Shown: positions 7,037 through 17,216, numbered from the stretch's first letter. The stretch: DNA of 21,494 bases from JBGPHT01 sp041484525 (GCA_041484525.1 JBGPHT010000133.1:1-21494), one strand, 5' to 3'. The notes: generated by a model not told the origin, from the sequence alone. Numbers and translations: made by a program.

Positions 7037-7740
7037 GACGGCAGCGCCTCTTCGGCCAGGGGCACCGTCTGTTGGCGCTTGTCATCCATATCCTCCAACA
7101 CCACGGAGGTCGCGTTCAGGCGTACGATGCGAAACCGCTTCTTCAGCACCTCGCCTTCTTTCGCCAGGAAGATCTCGTCGCCATCCAGAAAGAATGCCGT
7201 CCGCTTGCCGTTCACGCGCGCTGTGGCATAGCCGTAATACTTATACGGGACCGCCCGCGGAGGAGGTGGCGGCGGAGGCGGGGCCGGAGGTTGTGGTGCT
7301 ATGTACTTGGGCCCGACGAACCGGGCAACCTGCACCACCGGCTCGGCCGGCAGCTTCTTGTCCGGCTCCTTCGGAGGCGGCGCTCCGAACTGGAACAGGT
7401 TGCGCCCGTTCGGCGAAGGCTCGACTTCTTTCAACTTCGCCAGCCAATGCAGGTCGAGCGCGGGGTCCACCGTCCACGGATCGGGACGATTCTCCGGGCG
7501 CTTGTCTTTCCACACCGGGTGGAACTCTTCGCCCTGCTTCTTCACCGTGCCGGCCCGCTTGGGCGCACCCGTTGGACCGGTGGGCGTGGACGCGGACGCC
7601 GGCGCCGGCAGACTCGCGGACGGCCGGTCCGGCGGCGAGGAAGGCCCGGCCAGCAGGTTGGTAAACACCAGATAAGCCGCCACCAGACCCAGGCCGATCA
7701 GCCAACCGAGCTTCTTCTTCTCGCTCGCACCCATCGTCAT
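7033..7740 (-). CDS. PilP/GspC-like inner-membrane pilus assembly protein
   Basis: This 235-aa protein has one N-terminal membrane helix (residues about 10-30, LGWLIGLGLVAAYLVFTNLL). A long Pro/Ala-rich periplasmic linker with an eight-proline run follows. The C-terminal beta domain (YGYATARVNGKRTAFFLDGD, EIFLAKEGEVLKKRFRIVRL) resembles the HR/PilP fold that links the inner-membrane PilN-PilO pair to the secretin. Its ATG overlaps the pilO stop as ATGA, and its own stop overlaps the pseudopilin start the same way. Direct sequence identity to PilP is low, so the name rests on topology, position after pilO and the C-terminal pattern. It has no lipobox, unlike classical PilP. Confidence 0.7.
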   Translation of the reverse strand: MTMGASEKKKLGWLIGLGLVAAYLVFTNLLAGPSSPPDRPSASLPAPASASTPTGPTGAPKRAGTVKKQGEEFHPVWKDKRPENRPDPWTVDPALDLHWLAKLKEVEPSPNGRNLFQFGAPPPKEPDKKLPAEPVVQVARFVGPKYIAPQPPAPPPPPPPPRAVPYKYYGYATARVNGKRTAFFLDGDEIFLAKEGEVLKKRFRIVRLNATSVVLEDMDDKRQQTVPLAEEALPS

Positions 7741-8342
7741 GACGGGTCTCCCGGCTCGTGTTTCACGAACGCGTCCAGCCGCAGCGTCACGTTGATGATG
7801 TTGCCGCCCTGTTGCTGCGGAGCGTTCGCGGTCATGCCGTCGATGATCAGGAAGCGCGGCGATCGATCGATCAGGTTCACGAATTTCGTCAGTTGCGCGT
7901 ACGTCCCTTCGCAGCCTACCTGCGTCATCAGCATTTCGAGCGTGTCGCTTCCCTCCACCGGTTCCGGATTGAACGTCTGTGCGCCCAGCTTGACTCCCGC
8001 GGCCTTGGCCATATCGAACAACTCGGCCAACATCAACTGCGATTGGCTGCGGCTGCCCATCACGTATGTGCTCAGGAACTGGTCGCCTTCCTTGCGGCCG
8101 TACTGCACCTTCTCGACCAGCGCCTTGCTCTTCGCCAACCTCGTCTGCAACTGCACAAGCTGCGCGCGCAGCGCCGCCTGCTGCCGCTGCAAGTCGTCCG
8201 CCGACCCGCCGAAAAGCTTGAATGCCAGCACCGCCGCCACCAGGTTCGCCGCCAGCAGCGTGCCGATGATCGCGCGCATGCCCACCCGCGGGTCCTTGAT
8301 GGCGGCGCCTCTCCACGCCTGAAGGTTAAAGCTTTTGAGCAT
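7737..8342 (-). CDS. pilO: Type IV pilus assembly protein PilO
   Basis: The 201-aa protein shows the PilO layout: a short cytoplasmic tail, one membrane helix (residues about 22-45, MRAIIGTLLAANLVAAVLAF), a coiled-coil segment (about 50-85, DDLQRQQAALRAQLVQLQTR) and a periplasmic ferredoxin-like domain. In the domain, TYAQLTKFVNLIDRSPRFL and NVTLRLDAFV are typical. PilO pairs with PilN in the inner membrane and aligns the motor with the outer-membrane channel. The gene starts 17 nt inside the end of pilN, so translation is coupled. Confidence 0.88.
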   Translation of the reverse strand: MLKSFNLQAWRGAAIKDPRVGMRAIIGTLLAANLVAAVLAFKLFGGSADDLQRQQAALRAQLVQLQTRLAKSKALVEKVQYGRKEGDQFLSTYVMGSRSQSQLMLAELFDMAKAAGVKLGAQTFNPEPVEGSDTLEMLMTQVGCEGTYAQLTKFVNLIDRSPRFLIIDGMTANAPQQQGGNIINVTLRLDAFVKHEPGDPS

Positions 8343-8892
8343 ATGGCACCATCACCTTGAGCCGGTAGAGCGGCTCCGACTGCGTAGGAGGCAGATTGCT
8401 CTGCATCTCCGCATCGCCGAACAGCGGCGATTCCTTGAACGCCTTAAACATCTCGATCAGCGGTCCCGGCTCATTGGCGCCCACCGTCATGTCCAGCCGG
8501 ACATGATTCTGCGAATCCACCGTAGGGCGAACCTGCATCAGCTTCACGCTGTAAGGCAGCGTCTTCTCCAGGTCCGCGAACACCCTCGTCCAACTGATGC
8601 CCTTGCGCACCAGCAGGCTGTTCAGAAACACGCTGCGTTCGATCACTTCGGCGTTCTCAGGCTGCCGCAGCACGGTGTCGAGCTGCGCCTGCTGCGCATT
8701 CACGATGCGGGTTTGCTGATTGAGATGGTTGACATCGGCGCGCACGTCGGCCAGTTGCGCCCGGTCCTGCACGATCAGCAGTATCAGGATACCCAGCGTG
8801 AACACCAGCAGGACGCTCACCGCCACCGACGCCGCGATGATGGCGCGGTCGCGCCGGTACGGCTGGCTGGCAAGATTGATCGGAATCTTCAT
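8326..8892 (-). CDS. pilN: Type IV pilus assembly protein PilN
   Basis: The 188-aa protein begins MKIPINLASQPYRRDR, the PilN pattern in which a conserved Ile-Asn-Leu-Ala motif near the start docks into PilM. A membrane helix follows (residues about 22-46), then a coiled coil and a periplasmic domain (ISWTRVFADLEKTLP, LDMTVGANEPGPLIEMFKAF). It starts one base after the pilM stop and overlaps pilO by 17 nt. The INLA docking motif is intact, which supports a working PilM-PilN contact. Confidence 0.9.
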   Translation of the reverse strand: MKIPINLASQPYRRDRAIIAASVAVSVLLVFTLGILILLIVQDRAQLADVRADVNHLNQQTRIVNAQQAQLDTVLRQPENAEVIERSVFLNSLLVRKGISWTRVFADLEKTLPYSVKLMQVRPTVDSQNHVRLDMTVGANEPGPLIEMFKAFKESPLFGDAEMQSNLPPTQSEPLYRLKVMVPYAQKL

Positions 8893-8893
8893 T

Positions 8894-9784
8894 TCAGTTA
8901 TTCTTCGCGATCGACCGCAGATACCCCAGCAGGCCCGCGTTCGACTCTCCCGGCGCTCCCAGCGGCGACCGCAGCAAATCCACTTCCACGCCCAATTCCT
9001 CGGAGAAGCGCCGCTCGGCCTCATCCGTGTGCGCGCCGAACCCGCACAGGATCAGTTTCTCCGCGCGCTCTCCCAGGTTGTCTTCCACATACACAAAAGT
9101 CGGCAGCAGTATCGCCGCGATATCTTCGAGCTCGGCCCCCTGCAATTCCAGGCACCGCACCAGCTTCACCGCACCCTTCTGCCGCACCAGCACCGTCAGC
9201 GCGTGCCCGGTGATTTTCGCCATCACGCTCAACCCATGATCCGATGCCAGTTCGAGAGCCGCCAGGGACGACGTAGTGACCAGCCCCGGATTCATTCCCG
9301 CCATCCGGAATGGCGCTTCATACCGCGCCACGATTTCGAGCGGCGCCAGCACCACCAGCACGTCCACTTTCTTGTTCGGACCGGCCTGCACCGCGTAACT
9401 CACCACCGCCGATTCCACATCGAACGGCACGCTTCGCTTGACGCGAAACCGGATCAAGGGAGGCTGCTCCTTGGGATCCGTGGGAAACGTATCGAAGTCG
9501 AGCACCGCCATCCTGGTAGCGTAATCCGGCAGAATCAGCGCCACATCTTTCCGTTTCCGCGCCGCCTGCGTCCCCGCCAGATCGCGGACCGCCATGCTGA
9601 ACTCGTCCGGATCGACCACATTTTCCTTGAGCGGCGAAATCGCCAGCGTCCCCGGCTTAAACGGCCGGAACTCGAGCTCCGCACGAGCCCCGATCCGCGC
9701 CGCCGCAATCCCCGCTTCGGAGATTTCGAACGCCATGACGGGCGGGGGTTCCTGCAGGAGACCCTTGAGCTTGTCGAGAATCAT
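8894..9784 (-). CDS. pilM: Type IV pilus assembly protein PilM
   Basis: PilM is the cytoplasmic actin-like ATPase-fold protein that binds the PilN tail. The sequence has the family pattern VMAFEISEAGIAAARI (residues about 16-31, the first phosphate loop region), PFDVESAVVSYAV near the middle, and LILCGFGAHTDEAERRF near the C-terminus. At 296 aa it is shorter than classical PilM (about 350), but acidobacterial versions can be compact. I chose ATG at 9784, with GGTGA a few bases upstream. That ribosome binding site lies in the arm of the palindromic element between pilB and pilM. The frame also stays open through the element towards pilB, so an N-terminal extension starting at a rare codon cannot be excluded. 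Confidence 0.88.
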   Translation of the reverse strand: MILDKLKGLLQEPPPVMAFEISEAGIAAARIGARAELEFRPFKPGTLAISPLKENVVDPDEFSMAVRDLAGTQAARKRKDVALILPDYATRMAVLDFDTFPTDPKEQPPLIRFRVKRSVPFDVESAVVSYAVQAGPNKKVDVLVVLAPLEIVARYEAPFRMAGMNPGLVTTSSLAALELASDHGLSVMAKITGHALTVLVRQKGAVKLVRCLELQGAELEDIAAILLPTFVYVEDNLGERAEKLILCGFGAHTDEAERRFSEELGVEVDLLRSPLGAPGESNAGLLGYLRSIAKNN

Positions 9785-9785
9785 A

Positions 9786-9893
9786 TATTCACCGCCGAGA
9801 CGCCGGGAACGCCGAGAGGACAATAAAATGGGAACCGTCGAGAGACCATTTTTCCGTATGCTCTCGGCGATCTCGGCGTCTCGGCGGTGAATA
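9786..9893. repeat. Palindromic element with 33-nt arms inside the pil operon
   Basis: The left arm (9786-9818) and right arm (9861-9893) are inverted copies that match at 31 of 33 positions by my reading, around a 42-nt loop. Each arm is built from imperfect 9-nt units of the type CGCCGAGAC / CGCCGGGAA / CGCCGAGAG. The element fills nearly all of the 127-nt pilB-pilM gap, while every other junction in the operon is 3 nt or an overlap. In the mRNA it would form a long hairpin. The pilM Shine-Dalgarno (GGTGA, minus strand) is the outer edge of one arm and so would be paired. There is no U-tract, so it is not a standard terminator. It looks like a REP/MITE-type dispersed repeat; copies elsewhere in the genome cannot be seen here. 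Confidence 0.85.
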
Positions 9894-9911
9894 AGCTCTT
9901 TCTCAGCACCC

Positions 9912-11537
<1,626 letters not shown>

Positions 11538-11540
11538 GGC

Positions 11541-11636
11541 TCACCGGATGGTATCGGCCAACGAAAAGATTGGCAGATACAAAGCAATCAATACGAACGC
11601 CACGAACGACCCCATAACGATCATGATGGCCGGCTA
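11541..11636 (-). other. C-terminal tail of pilC beyond an in-frame amber codon
   Basis: After the TAG at 11634-11636 the pilC frame stays open for 30 codons to a TGA at 11541-11543. It reads PAIMIVMGSFVAFVLIALYL and then PIFSLADTIR, the conserved last membrane helix and end of the GspF family, in which the stop position is normally Glu (Glu-Pro). A GAG-to-TAG change explains it. An ATG at 11624, four codons after the stop, could allow reinitiation of a 27-aa membrane peptide and keep coupling to pilB, 3 nt further on. This is conserved coding sequence, not spacer. Confidence 0.8.
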
Positions 11637-12749
11637 GACCAGCGACAGCGTCGCCGTCATGCGGGTGTTCACGTCCTCTTCAAAGAATTCCGCCACGCTG
11701 TTGAGCATCGCCGGCAGCGCGCCGGTGGATTCGCCGACCTCGATCATGTCGATCGCGAGCGGCGGAATCATCTTCGAGACCTTCAGCGATCCCGAAAGCG
11801 GCTGTCCCTCGCGCACGCTCTTCCCGGCCGCGTCGATGGCGCGTTTCAACAACGGCGTGCCCACCGAATCGGCCGCCGTCTCCATCGCCTGCACCAGCGG
11901 AATGCCGCCCGTCAGCAGCGTGCTCAGGATGCGCGCCAGTTGCGCCACCTGATACTTCACCCAGATGTCGCCCACGATCGGCAGGCGCGACTTCACGCGG
12001 TCCACCTTCTCGCGCGCCGACGGACGCTGCGCCCACCAGCGGAACGCCACGATGCCGCCGAACAGCGCCACCGCCGCCAGCAGGATGTAAGCGCGCGCCG
12101 TGGTGCCGATCGCGATCAGCACCACTGTCATGGGCGGCAATTTCGCCTGCATGCTGCTGTAGAGCGTGGCGAACGTCGGCACCACGTAGGTCACCAGGAA
12201 GACCATCAGCGCCATCACCAGCACAATCAGCACCGCCGGATACATCAGCGATACCATTACCTTCTTTCTGACTGCCAGCGACAGCTTTTGATAGGTGATG
12301 TAGCGGTCGAGCACCTCCGTCAGGCTGCCCGATTTCTCGCCCGCCATTACGGAGGTGACGTAAATCTTGGGGAAGAGACCCTGCTGCCGGAAGGCTTCGG
12401 AAAGCAGCGTCCCGTTGCGCACTTCATCGCGCACATTCTTGACGTACGGCCCCAGTTTCGGATCGGTGAGCCGCTCCGCCAGCAGGTCCAGGCCCTTCAG
12501 AATGGGCAGGCCCGCGCGGATCAGCGTGACGAACTGCTGGTTGAAAATGAGGAATTTTTCGAGGTTGAGTTTCTTGCGCCCGCCGAACAGCCCCGCGCGC
12601 ACCGCCGCCCCCGAGCGCGGCTTGATCGAATAGACCAGGAACCCCTGCTGCGAGTACTTCTCGCGCAGCTCTTTTTCGGATGCCGCCGAAGCAATCTGCT
12701 GGCGGATCTGGCCGCGGCCGTCGGCGTATTTCAGCACAAAATCAGCCAT
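11634..12749 (-). CDS. pilC: Type IV pilus / type II secretion platform protein PilC (GspF family), interrupted near the 3' end
   Basis: PilC is the inner-membrane platform protein that works with PilB. The frame encodes an N-terminal domain, then the first GspF domain (FNQQFVTLIRAGLPILKGLD, residues about 69-88; VMAGEKSGSLTEVLDRY). Two membrane helices follow (around 165-190 and 215-235), then the second GspF domain (QLARILSTLLTGGIPLVQAM; IEVGESTGALPAMLNSVAEF). The open frame ends after 371 residues at TAG, but the homologous sequence continues; with the stop read as Glu the product would be 402 aa, the normal family length. As it stands the last membrane helix is missing. The gene sits 3 nt after lolA. 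It may be a nonsense mutant, a sequence error, or rescued by readthrough or reinitiation. Confidence 0.9.
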   Translation of the reverse strand: MADFVLKYADGRGQIRQQIASAASEKELREKYSQQGFLVYSIKPRSGAAVRAGLFGGRKKLNLEKFLIFNQQFVTLIRAGLPILKGLDLLAERLTDPKLGPYVKNVRDEVRNGTLLSEAFRQQGLFPKIYVTSVMAGEKSGSLTEVLDRYITYQKLSLAVRKKVMVSLMYPAVLIVLVMALMVFLVTYVVPTFATLYSSMQAKLPPMTVVLIAIGTTARAYILLAAVALFGGIVAFRWWAQRPSAREKVDRVKSRLPIVGDIWVKYQVAQLARILSTLLTGGIPLVQAMETAADSVGTPLLKRAIDAAGKSVREGQPLSGSLKVSKMIPPLAIDMIEVGESTGALPAMLNSVAEFFEEDVNTRMTATLSLV

Positions 12750-12752
12750 GGC

Positions 12753-13385
12753 CTAGCGAACGTCCTCCACCAGCTCCGCGCCCTTCGGCACCTGAAACTG
12801 GAACAGTTTGGAATCGAGCACGGGGTCCACTTTCTCCTGGTCGAAGCTGAAATCGAGCGTGGATTTATCGAAGTACGTAACCTTCAATTGTTTGATCCGG
12901 GAATCCGGCGCGCACAGAAACTCGACGGCGGAATACGGCAGATTGTCGGTCTTCGGCTCGGCGGTAATGCGCGTATCGGCCCCCTCCGCATGCGCCTGAA
13001 TATTGCGGAATTCCTTATCAAAGTTTAGCCTACCGAGCAGGAACGCGAGCGGCGCCCGCATGTCGTCGCTCTCCTTAATAGGCATCTTTTCGGCCTTATT
13101 ATCGGAGGGCGTGTACAGCCACAGGTACTTACCGTCCGATACCAGCAATTTGCCCTTGGGCTGCGAATAATCCCAACGCATCTTGCCCGGCTTACGGAGT
13201 TGGAGCAACCCCTCATCCGTCCTCCGGGGTTTACCTGGCAACGTATAGTCCTCACGAAAAAGGACTTGCAGTGTTTTGGCGCGATTGTACCGGGTCTCGA
13301 CTCCTTTCAGCAGACGGTCCAGGTTGGGGTCGGCGGCAAATGCCGACACCGCCAGCAGGCCCATCCAGAGTCGAAACGGGTTCAC
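12753..13385 (-). CDS. lolA: LolA-like periplasmic outer-membrane lipoprotein carrier
   Basis: LolA carries lipoproteins through the periplasm from LolCDE to the outer membrane. The 210-aa protein has a short signal peptide (cleavage likely after AVSAFA, residue about 17). The LolA beta-barrel pattern follows: RYNRAKTLQVLFRED, the Arg-x-Pro-Gly-Lys-Met-Arg-Trp motif (RKPGKMRWDY, residues about 64-73), VSDGKYLWLYTPSDN and LAFLLGR. The start is a GTG at 13385 without a clear ribosome binding site; an ATG at 13364 would shorten the signal peptide too much. It is the first gene of the pil run, 3 nt before pilC, so it probably shares its transcript. It may serve general lipoprotein sorting or a lipoprotein of the pilus system. 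Confidence 0.88.
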   Translation of the reverse strand: MNPFRLWMGLLAVSAFAADPNLDRLLKGVETRYNRAKTLQVLFREDYTLPGKPRRTDEGLLQLRKPGKMRWDYSQPKGKLLVSDGKYLWLYTPSDNKAEKMPIKESDDMRAPLAFLLGRLNFDKEFRNIQAHAEGADTRITAEPKTDNLPYSAVEFLCAPDSRIKQLKVTYFDKSTLDFSFDQEKVDPVLDSKLFQFQVPKGAELVEDVR

Positions 13386-13448
13386 AAAGGGTTTGACGCA
13401 GCAAACCCCGCAAACGTGTATCCCCGCGAAAGAATTCGGGGCGGTACC

Positions 13449-16400
13449 TTACTTCACCGAAACCGTCACGCTGTTCTGACTGCTGGCGCCGCCGATGGTC
13501 ACAAATACCGGCAGGTCGCCGGTACGGGCGTTCGCCGGGATCTGTATATTCAGTTGCAGCACGCCGGAGACAAACCCGGGAGCCTGGCCCACGAACTGTA
13601 CGAACGCCGGCTGTCCGTCGACCGTCACTCCCACCGCCAGCAAGGGCGCCGGGGTCAACGGCGGCGTACTCGAAACCGTCGTCACCTTGCCGGTAACGCC
13701 CGCTGGGTTCGTGTCGCCTTCGCCCGTCAGGTAAAGCACCACCGTGTCCCCCTTCGCCGCCGGGTTCGAGGGGCCATTGACCGAGTTGTTCGAGTTCAAC
13801 GCCGCCGCCGGACCGATGCCGGAGCTCACCGTAAAAATCCCGGGAGAACTGGCGGCCGCCGTCAACGAGAACGCATTCGATGTCCCGCCCGTGTACTTCA
13901 CCTGCACGAACGGGCTGATCAGGCTTTTGACCTCGTACGGGACCACCGCATTTACCTGCTTCTCGCTCACGTAAGTCAGGGGAGCCGGGAAGCCGCTGAC
14001 CAGGACCGTCACTCCCGCCAATGTGGTCGCGACCTTGCCAGTGGCGGGGTCGATGGCCGTGCCGACGCCGGTGGTCGGACCCAGATCGGTCCCGAAAATC
14101 GCGATGATCTCACCTGGCGAAACGCGCCCGGCCAGGAAACTGGCCCCGTTCACCACGCCTGTGATGGTGGGCGGCGGCGCGGTCACTGTAATGCTCACGT
14201 TGAAAGTGGTGGACCCGGTGGCGGTGCCTGTGCCGGCCACTATAATGGTGCCGCTAAATGTTCCCGCACTCAGACCGGCGGGGTTCACCGATACCGTCAC
14301 CGGGAGAGTCCCGGTGAGCGGGGTCGTGCCGCTGGTTGGCGACACCGAGAGCCAGTTGCCGGTACTCGAAGCCGTCGCGCTGAAGGTCAGCGCCCCACCA
14401 CTCCCGCTGACATTGATAGTCTGCGTGGCCGGGTTGGCGCCGCCCGCCCGGTAGCTGAACGTAAGACTGGTGCCGCCGCCAGGGAGGGAGGCTGTGACGG
14501 TTACGTTGGTTACCGTCAACGTCACGACCACGTTCACCAGCGTGCCGCCCGTCGGCTGGATGGCGACGTTCCCCGTGTAGGTGCCGGCCGCGGTCGAAGT
14601 GAGCTGGGTTGGATCCACGGACACCGTCAGGGGTGTTGTATTCGAGGTCATGCCTGAAACGAAGTTGGTCGTCAGCCAGCTACCGCCCCCTTGGGTGGTA
14701 GTGGTGATCGTGAGGCCGACCAGCAACCCCTGGCTGTTCGTGATCGAGAGTTTTTGGCCCGCAGGAGCGTTCCCGCCCACCTGGTACGAGAATGCGAGCG
14801 GCGTACTCGGGTTGACCGACACGTTACCGCTCTGGCCGCCGCCGCCTCCCGTGGCACTGACCACGAGGGTCACCGGGACCGTCGAGGTCCCGTTGTTGGC
14901 GTTGAAGTTGATCGATCCCGAATACGTTCCCGCTACGAGTCCCGCCTGGTTTGCACTTACGGTGAACGACAGGCTCGGGTTCAACCCCACAGTGCCGGAG
15001 GGCGAAATGCTGAGCCAGTTGCCGCCGCTCGAGGTGGTTGTGCCCACGGTCCCTGTGGTATTGACGCCTGACGTCACAGTCAAACTCATCGTACCCGGCG
15101 CCGCCCCGTTAGTCTGCGCGTTGAAGGTCAGCGAAGACTGGCTGAACGTCAGATTGGCGGTGCCGCCGCCCGACGTGCTGTTCGTCACCGTGAGGACCAC
15201 CGGGATGCCCAGGGGACTGTTCGTTGCATTGCCTACGGTGGCCGTCAGCGTCGCCAGGTAGACACCATTCGCGAGGCCCGCGGGATTGAACGTAATCGCA
15301 TAGGTCGATGCGGTAAGATTGTTCCCCTGGTTAACCACCGATACCCAGCTCTGGTTCGAGCTGACACTGATGCTCTGCGCCGAATTATCGCTCATCGCCA
15401 CGGTCAGACTCTGATTGGGGATGGCTGCGCCGCCTGCCTGATAGGTGACCGCCATTGAGCCGGGAAATGCCTCCGCGACCGCGCCCGCTACCACGTTGAG
15501 AGTAACCGTCACCGACTGCGACCCGCCGGTGGTTACGCTGAGGAACACCGTACCCTGATAGTTGCCGGCGGCCAGGTTCCCCGGGTTCACGCCGACGTAT
15601 GCCACACCGGGTGCTACCCCCGACTGAGTCACCGACAACCACTGCTGCACCGTACTCACCGACGGCGACGCCGTGAATTGTCCGGAGCCGCCCACCGCCA
15701 GCACCTGGGACGCCACATTCACCGAATTGCAATTCACATTCAACTGGCAGGTAAACGTGAGCGAGGTCGGGCTGATCAGGTTGCCCGTTCCGCCGCCGCC
15801 GGTCCCCCCACTCCCCACCGTCAGCGTCACCGGGATGTTCTGAATAGCCGAAACTCCACCGCCGTAGGTGACCTGCACGTTGCCGCTGTAAGTTCCCTGC
15901 GCCAGGCTGCCGCTTACCGAGCCGTTCAGGAATACCGTGATCGTGCCCGGCAGTGTGGACGTGTTCTGGCTCGTGGCCAGCCAGCTCCCACCGCTGCTGG
16001 TACTGGGGCTGAGCGAGTAGCTCACCGTCGTCGACGACGAGGTGCTTATGTTGATAGAGAAACTCTGCTGCGCCGTGGCGCCCACAGCCTGACTGAACGG
16101 GACGCTCGTAGCCGAAAGCGTGATGCCGCTGACACTCCCGCCGTTCACTGTCAGGCTGACGTTGATCGTAACGGACGCCGGGTTAGACGAGTCGCCTGGA
16201 GTGACCACCACCGTCCCGCTATATACGCCGGTTGACAGCGTAGCTGCCACCGAGGGGTTCAACTGAATCGTCAGTTGCTGCCCTATTGGCTGATTGAAGA
16301 TCTGCGTCTGCAGGACGGGGTTGTTGCCGTAGATCGACAACCAACTGCCGGACGTGACCGAGGCGTTGTACAAGGTGGTCACCGAGTTCGTGCTGCCGAT

Positions 16401-17216
16401 GACCGCGGTGCTGGCGCTAGTCCCGCCGGGATAGCCGAAGCTGAGACTGGTCTGCGTAGAGGTCATGGAGCCGTTGGCTCCGGGATTGCCGCTCCCGCCG
16501 CACGACCCCACGCAGAAGCTCACCGGAATGGTCAGCGACCCGCCCGTCCCGGGTATGACACTGATCGAGGTTTGGTAAAGCGTATTGTTGGCGAGGCTCG
16601 CGGCATTCGCCGTGAACGTGAAGACGACCGTTTGACCGGTGCTCACAAAACTCCCCGACTGCGAAATCGAAAGCCAGGAGCTGGCGTTGGATGGAACGCC
16701 GCCGTTCGTAATGGAGATTGCAGTGCCGCTGGTCGCCGAGATGGTGACGGAGGTTTGCGCGCTGCCGCCCTGCACTGCGAACAGACTCACCGGGTTGGGA
16801 TTCGCTTGGATCGAATTGGTGGCGCCGCCGCCGCCGCCGGTCCCCAGCGTCACACTGATCGAAACGGGGTCGCCAGTGTCGGGAGTCAAAGTCACGGTGC
16901 CGGTACAGGAGTTCGAAGACGTGCAGTTGGTGTTTGCCACCTGCAGAACGAGGTTGGCCGGGGTGGTGCCGTCGGTGGCTCCGCCCGAGAGCGTGGCCGT
17001 GTACCAGTTGAAGGGGGCGCTATTGCTCACTGTGAAATGCATCGGGGTCGTCGTCGGCACCGACGTGACCGCGATATTCACTGGCTGGCTGGCGAGGGCA
17101 ACGTTCAGGGAGCTGACCGCTATTGTGGTGGTCGCCAGAGCAGGCGTCACGATCGGCAACGCGAGAGCGAGAAGGAAGGCAGTGTTCTTAAGTAGAGTCT
17201 TGGCAGCAGCGTCCAT
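13449..17216 (-). CDS. Giant secreted BACON/Ig-like repeat protein with Solibacter-type C-terminal module
   Basis: The 1255-aa protein starts with a signal peptide (MDAAAKTLLKNTAFLLALAL, cut after TPALA). I count nine beta-sandwich repeats of about 90-120 residues. Most carry a Trp-Leu-Ser-Val/Ile core (SSWLSISQ, GSWLSIYG, QQWLSVTQ, GNWLSISP) and end in VTLTV-like strands joined by Gly-rich linkers. This is the BACON-like pattern. The last 238 residues or so (GVVNGASF, ISPGE-like VSPGEIIAIFGTDLGP, VNAVVPYEV, GEGDTNPAG) match the C-terminal module known from Solibacter (TIGR03437-like, from memory). I chose ATG at 17216 because it starts the signal peptide and has GAGG upstream; the frame opens earlier at 17255. 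The role is probably cell-surface adhesion or glycan binding. There is no LPXTG and no recognisable enzyme domain. Confidence 0.9.
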   Translation of the reverse strand: MDAAAKTLLKNTAFLLALALPIVTPALATTTIAVSSLNVALASQPVNIAVTSVPTTTPMHFTVSNSAPFNWYTATLSGGATDGTTPANLVLQVANTNCTSSNSCTGTVTLTPDTGDPVSISVTLGTGGGGGATNSIQANPNPVSLFAVQGGSAQTSVTISATSGTAISITNGGVPSNASSWLSISQSGSFVSTGQTVVFTFTANAASLANNTLYQTSISVIPGTGGSLTIPVSFCVGSCGGSGNPGANGSMTSTQTSLSFGYPGGTSASTAVIGSTNSVTTLYNASVTSGSWLSIYGNNPVLQTQIFNQPIGQQLTIQLNPSVAATLSTGVYSGTVVVTPGDSSNPASVTINVSLTVNGGSVSGITLSATSVPFSQAVGATAQQSFSINISTSSSTTVSYSLSPSTSSGGSWLATSQNTSTLPGTITVFLNGSVSGSLAQGTYSGNVQVTYGGGVSAIQNIPVTLTVGSGGTGGGGTGNLISPTSLTFTCQLNVNCNSVNVASQVLAVGGSGQFTASPSVSTVQQWLSVTQSGVAPGVAYVGVNPGNLAAGNYQGTVFLSVTTGGSQSVTVTLNVVAGAVAEAFPGSMAVTYQAGGAAIPNQSLTVAMSDNSAQSISVSSNQSWVSVVNQGNNLTASTYAITFNPAGLANGVYLATLTATVGNATNSPLGIPVVLTVTNSTSGGGTANLTFSQSSLTFNAQTNGAAPGTMSLTVTSGVNTTGTVGTTTSSGGNWLSISPSGTVGLNPSLSFTVSANQAGLVAGTYSGSINFNANNGTSTVPVTLVVSATGGGGGQSGNVSVNPSTPLAFSYQVGGNAPAGQKLSITNSQGLLVGLTITTTTQGGGSWLTTNFVSGMTSNTTPLTVSVDPTQLTSTAAGTYTGNVAIQPTGGTLVNVVVTLTVTNVTVTASLPGGGTSLTFSYRAGGANPATQTINVSGSGGALTFSATASSTGNWLSVSPTSGTTPLTGTLPVTVSVNPAGLSAGTFSGTIIVAGTGTATGSTTFNVSITVTAPPPTITGVVNGASFLAGRVSPGEIIAIFGTDLGPTTGVGTAIDPATGKVATTLAGVTVLVSGFPAPLTYVSEKQVNAVVPYEVKSLISPFVQVKYTGGTSNAFSLTAAASSPGIFTVSSGIGPAAALNSNNSVNGPSNPAAKGDTVVLYLTGEGDTNPAGVTGKVTTVSSTPPLTPAPLLAVGVTVDGQPAFVQFVGQAPGFVSGVLQLNIQIPANARTGDLPVFVTIGGASSQNSVTVSVK

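Noticed and set aside
9861..9893. Palindrome arm as a rho-independent terminator after pilB
   Set aside because: No U-tract follows the stem on the minus strand, and the operon clearly continues into pilM.
13424..13443. Small hairpin (CCCCG/CGGGG) after the giant repeat-protein gene as a terminator
   Set aside because: The stem is only five pairs, with no T-run after it; too weak to call.
13200..14657. Long plus-strand frames opposite the giant repeat protein
   Set aside because: Biased composition, no ribosome binding site, and fully antisense to a recognisable repeat protein.
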